Below, in pieces: positions 63,792-64,000 of a stretch of DNA of 64,000 nucleotides. The translations under genes and the position numbers were made by a program. Each line of letters begins with the position of its first letter. Position 1 is the first letter of the stretch. The notes beneath the pieces were generated by a model. It did not search any database, was not told where the DNA came from, and worked only from the letters and a program-made list of their open reading frames with translations. This DNA is from Gammaproteobacteria bacterium (GTDB lineage Bacteria; Pseudomonadota; Gammaproteobacteria; Chromatiales; Chromatiaceae), in assembly GCA_020445415.1 (NCBI GenBank), contig JAGRGP010000065.1:1-64000 (forward strand). The letters are read 5' to 3'.

Positions 63792-64000
63792 TATGAGGTC
63801 CCAGCGATTGTTGGTAGTGGACGATGATCAAAGTTTTCTTTCCGTGCTCAAACGCGCGCTCGTGCGCCGTGGCTTCGTCGTAATACCCGCTCGCTCGGGC
63901 CAGGAGGCGCTAGCGGCGGCCAGCCGCTACCGGCCTGGCCAAGCCCTCGTGGACCTCAAGCTCGGCGCAGAATCGGGTTTGCTCTTGATTCGGCCCCTCC
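63775..64000 (+). CDS. regA: response regulator RegA/PrrA/ActR (partial, C-terminus beyond window)
   Basis: The first 75 codons are visible: RLLVVDDDQSFLSVLKRALVRRGFVV, with the acidic pocket, then QALVDLKLGAESGLLLIRPL, with the phospho-acceptor Asp in ALVDLKLG. The ATG at 63775 has GGAGG with 5-nt spacing and overlaps regB; an internal ATG at 63793 has no ribosome site. The Fis-type DNA-binding end is outside the window. Confidence 0.93.
   Translation, partial: MEKVADMRSQRLLVVDDDQSFLSVLKRALVRRGFVVIPARSGQEALAAASRYRPGQALVDLKLGAESGLLLIRPL

Noticed and set aside
1-64000. CRISPR array, prophage, integron or toxin-antitoxin system
   Set aside because: No regularly spaced repeats, integrase, phage structural genes or paired small toxin/antitoxin frames were seen.

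Overview
The window reads as one continuous chromosomal segment of a gammaproteobacterium that is probably a chemoautotroph, perhaps a sulfur oxidiser of the Chromatiales/Thiotrichales kind. The evidence is indirect. A K+-independent H+-pyrophosphatase lies beside a PPi-dependent phosphofructokinase, a pairing known from methanotrophs and from autotrophic sulfur-oxidising symbionts. Phosphoglycolate phosphatase, ribulose-phosphate epimerase and glycolate-oxidase-type proteins are present, and Coq7 implies ubiquinone respiration. No Rubisco or sulfur-oxidation gene is in view, so the lifestyle is inference. I see no prophage, CRISPR array, rRNA or complete insertion sequence. The only mobile-looking item is a 143-bp inverted-repeat element.

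1-5.2 kb: hppA (partial), pfp and a small unknown gene run leftward. A strongly divergent adenylate-kinase-like gene with a histone-like basic tail is transcribed away from them. 5.4-7.6 kb: sdaA and an amidohydrolase. 7.6-15.7 kb: the rpe-gph-trpE-trpG-trpD locus, in which trpC is separated from trpD by a cysteine synthase, a nitroreductase and a periplasmic protein with a duplicated CX12C unit. 15.9-21.2 kb: an alpha/beta hydrolase and a complete aapJQMP-type amino-acid ABC transporter. 21.3-27.3 kb: a fructosamine-kinase-like gene, a regulatory gap with DnaA boxes, then priA-argS-SPOR protein.

27.3-31.1 kb: feoABC and a methyltransferase. 31.2-36.2 kb: a ClC channel/antiporter, polyphosphate kinase 2, an NnrU-like membrane protein and a phosphohexomutase. 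36.4-40.2 kb: a very large FAD/Fe-S oxidoreductase. 40.3-46.2 kb: an L,D-transpeptidase and a YcbK-like protein (a ycbB-ycbK arrangement), two unknowns, an AI-2E-family transporter and a TraB-family protein. 46.2-51.3 kb: an RND pump with its adaptor, and ttcA. 51.6-57 kb: SPFH/NfeD pair, a modular pseudopilin-like protein, crp divergent from osmC, and a DUF885 protein that has lost its catalytic motif. 57-60.2 kb: coq7, glcF, rplM-rpsI, tRNA-Gln and a terminator. 60.2-64 kb: a copper-delivery operon (two PCu(A)C chaperones, Sco, a FixH/YtkA-like protein) divergent from the redox two-component pair regB-regA, with a good candidate RegA box between them.

Three themes tie genes together. The first is phosphoanhydride economy: HppA, PPi-PFK, the adenylate-kinase-like protein and PPK2. 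The second is C2/C3 carbon handling: Gph, GlcF, the giant FAD/Fe-S protein, Rpe and SdaA. The third is respiratory redox control: RegBA, Sco/PCu(A)C, Coq7 and Feo. Start codons were chosen from Shine-Dalgarno spacing and family length. All promoter and operator calls are visual pattern matches.
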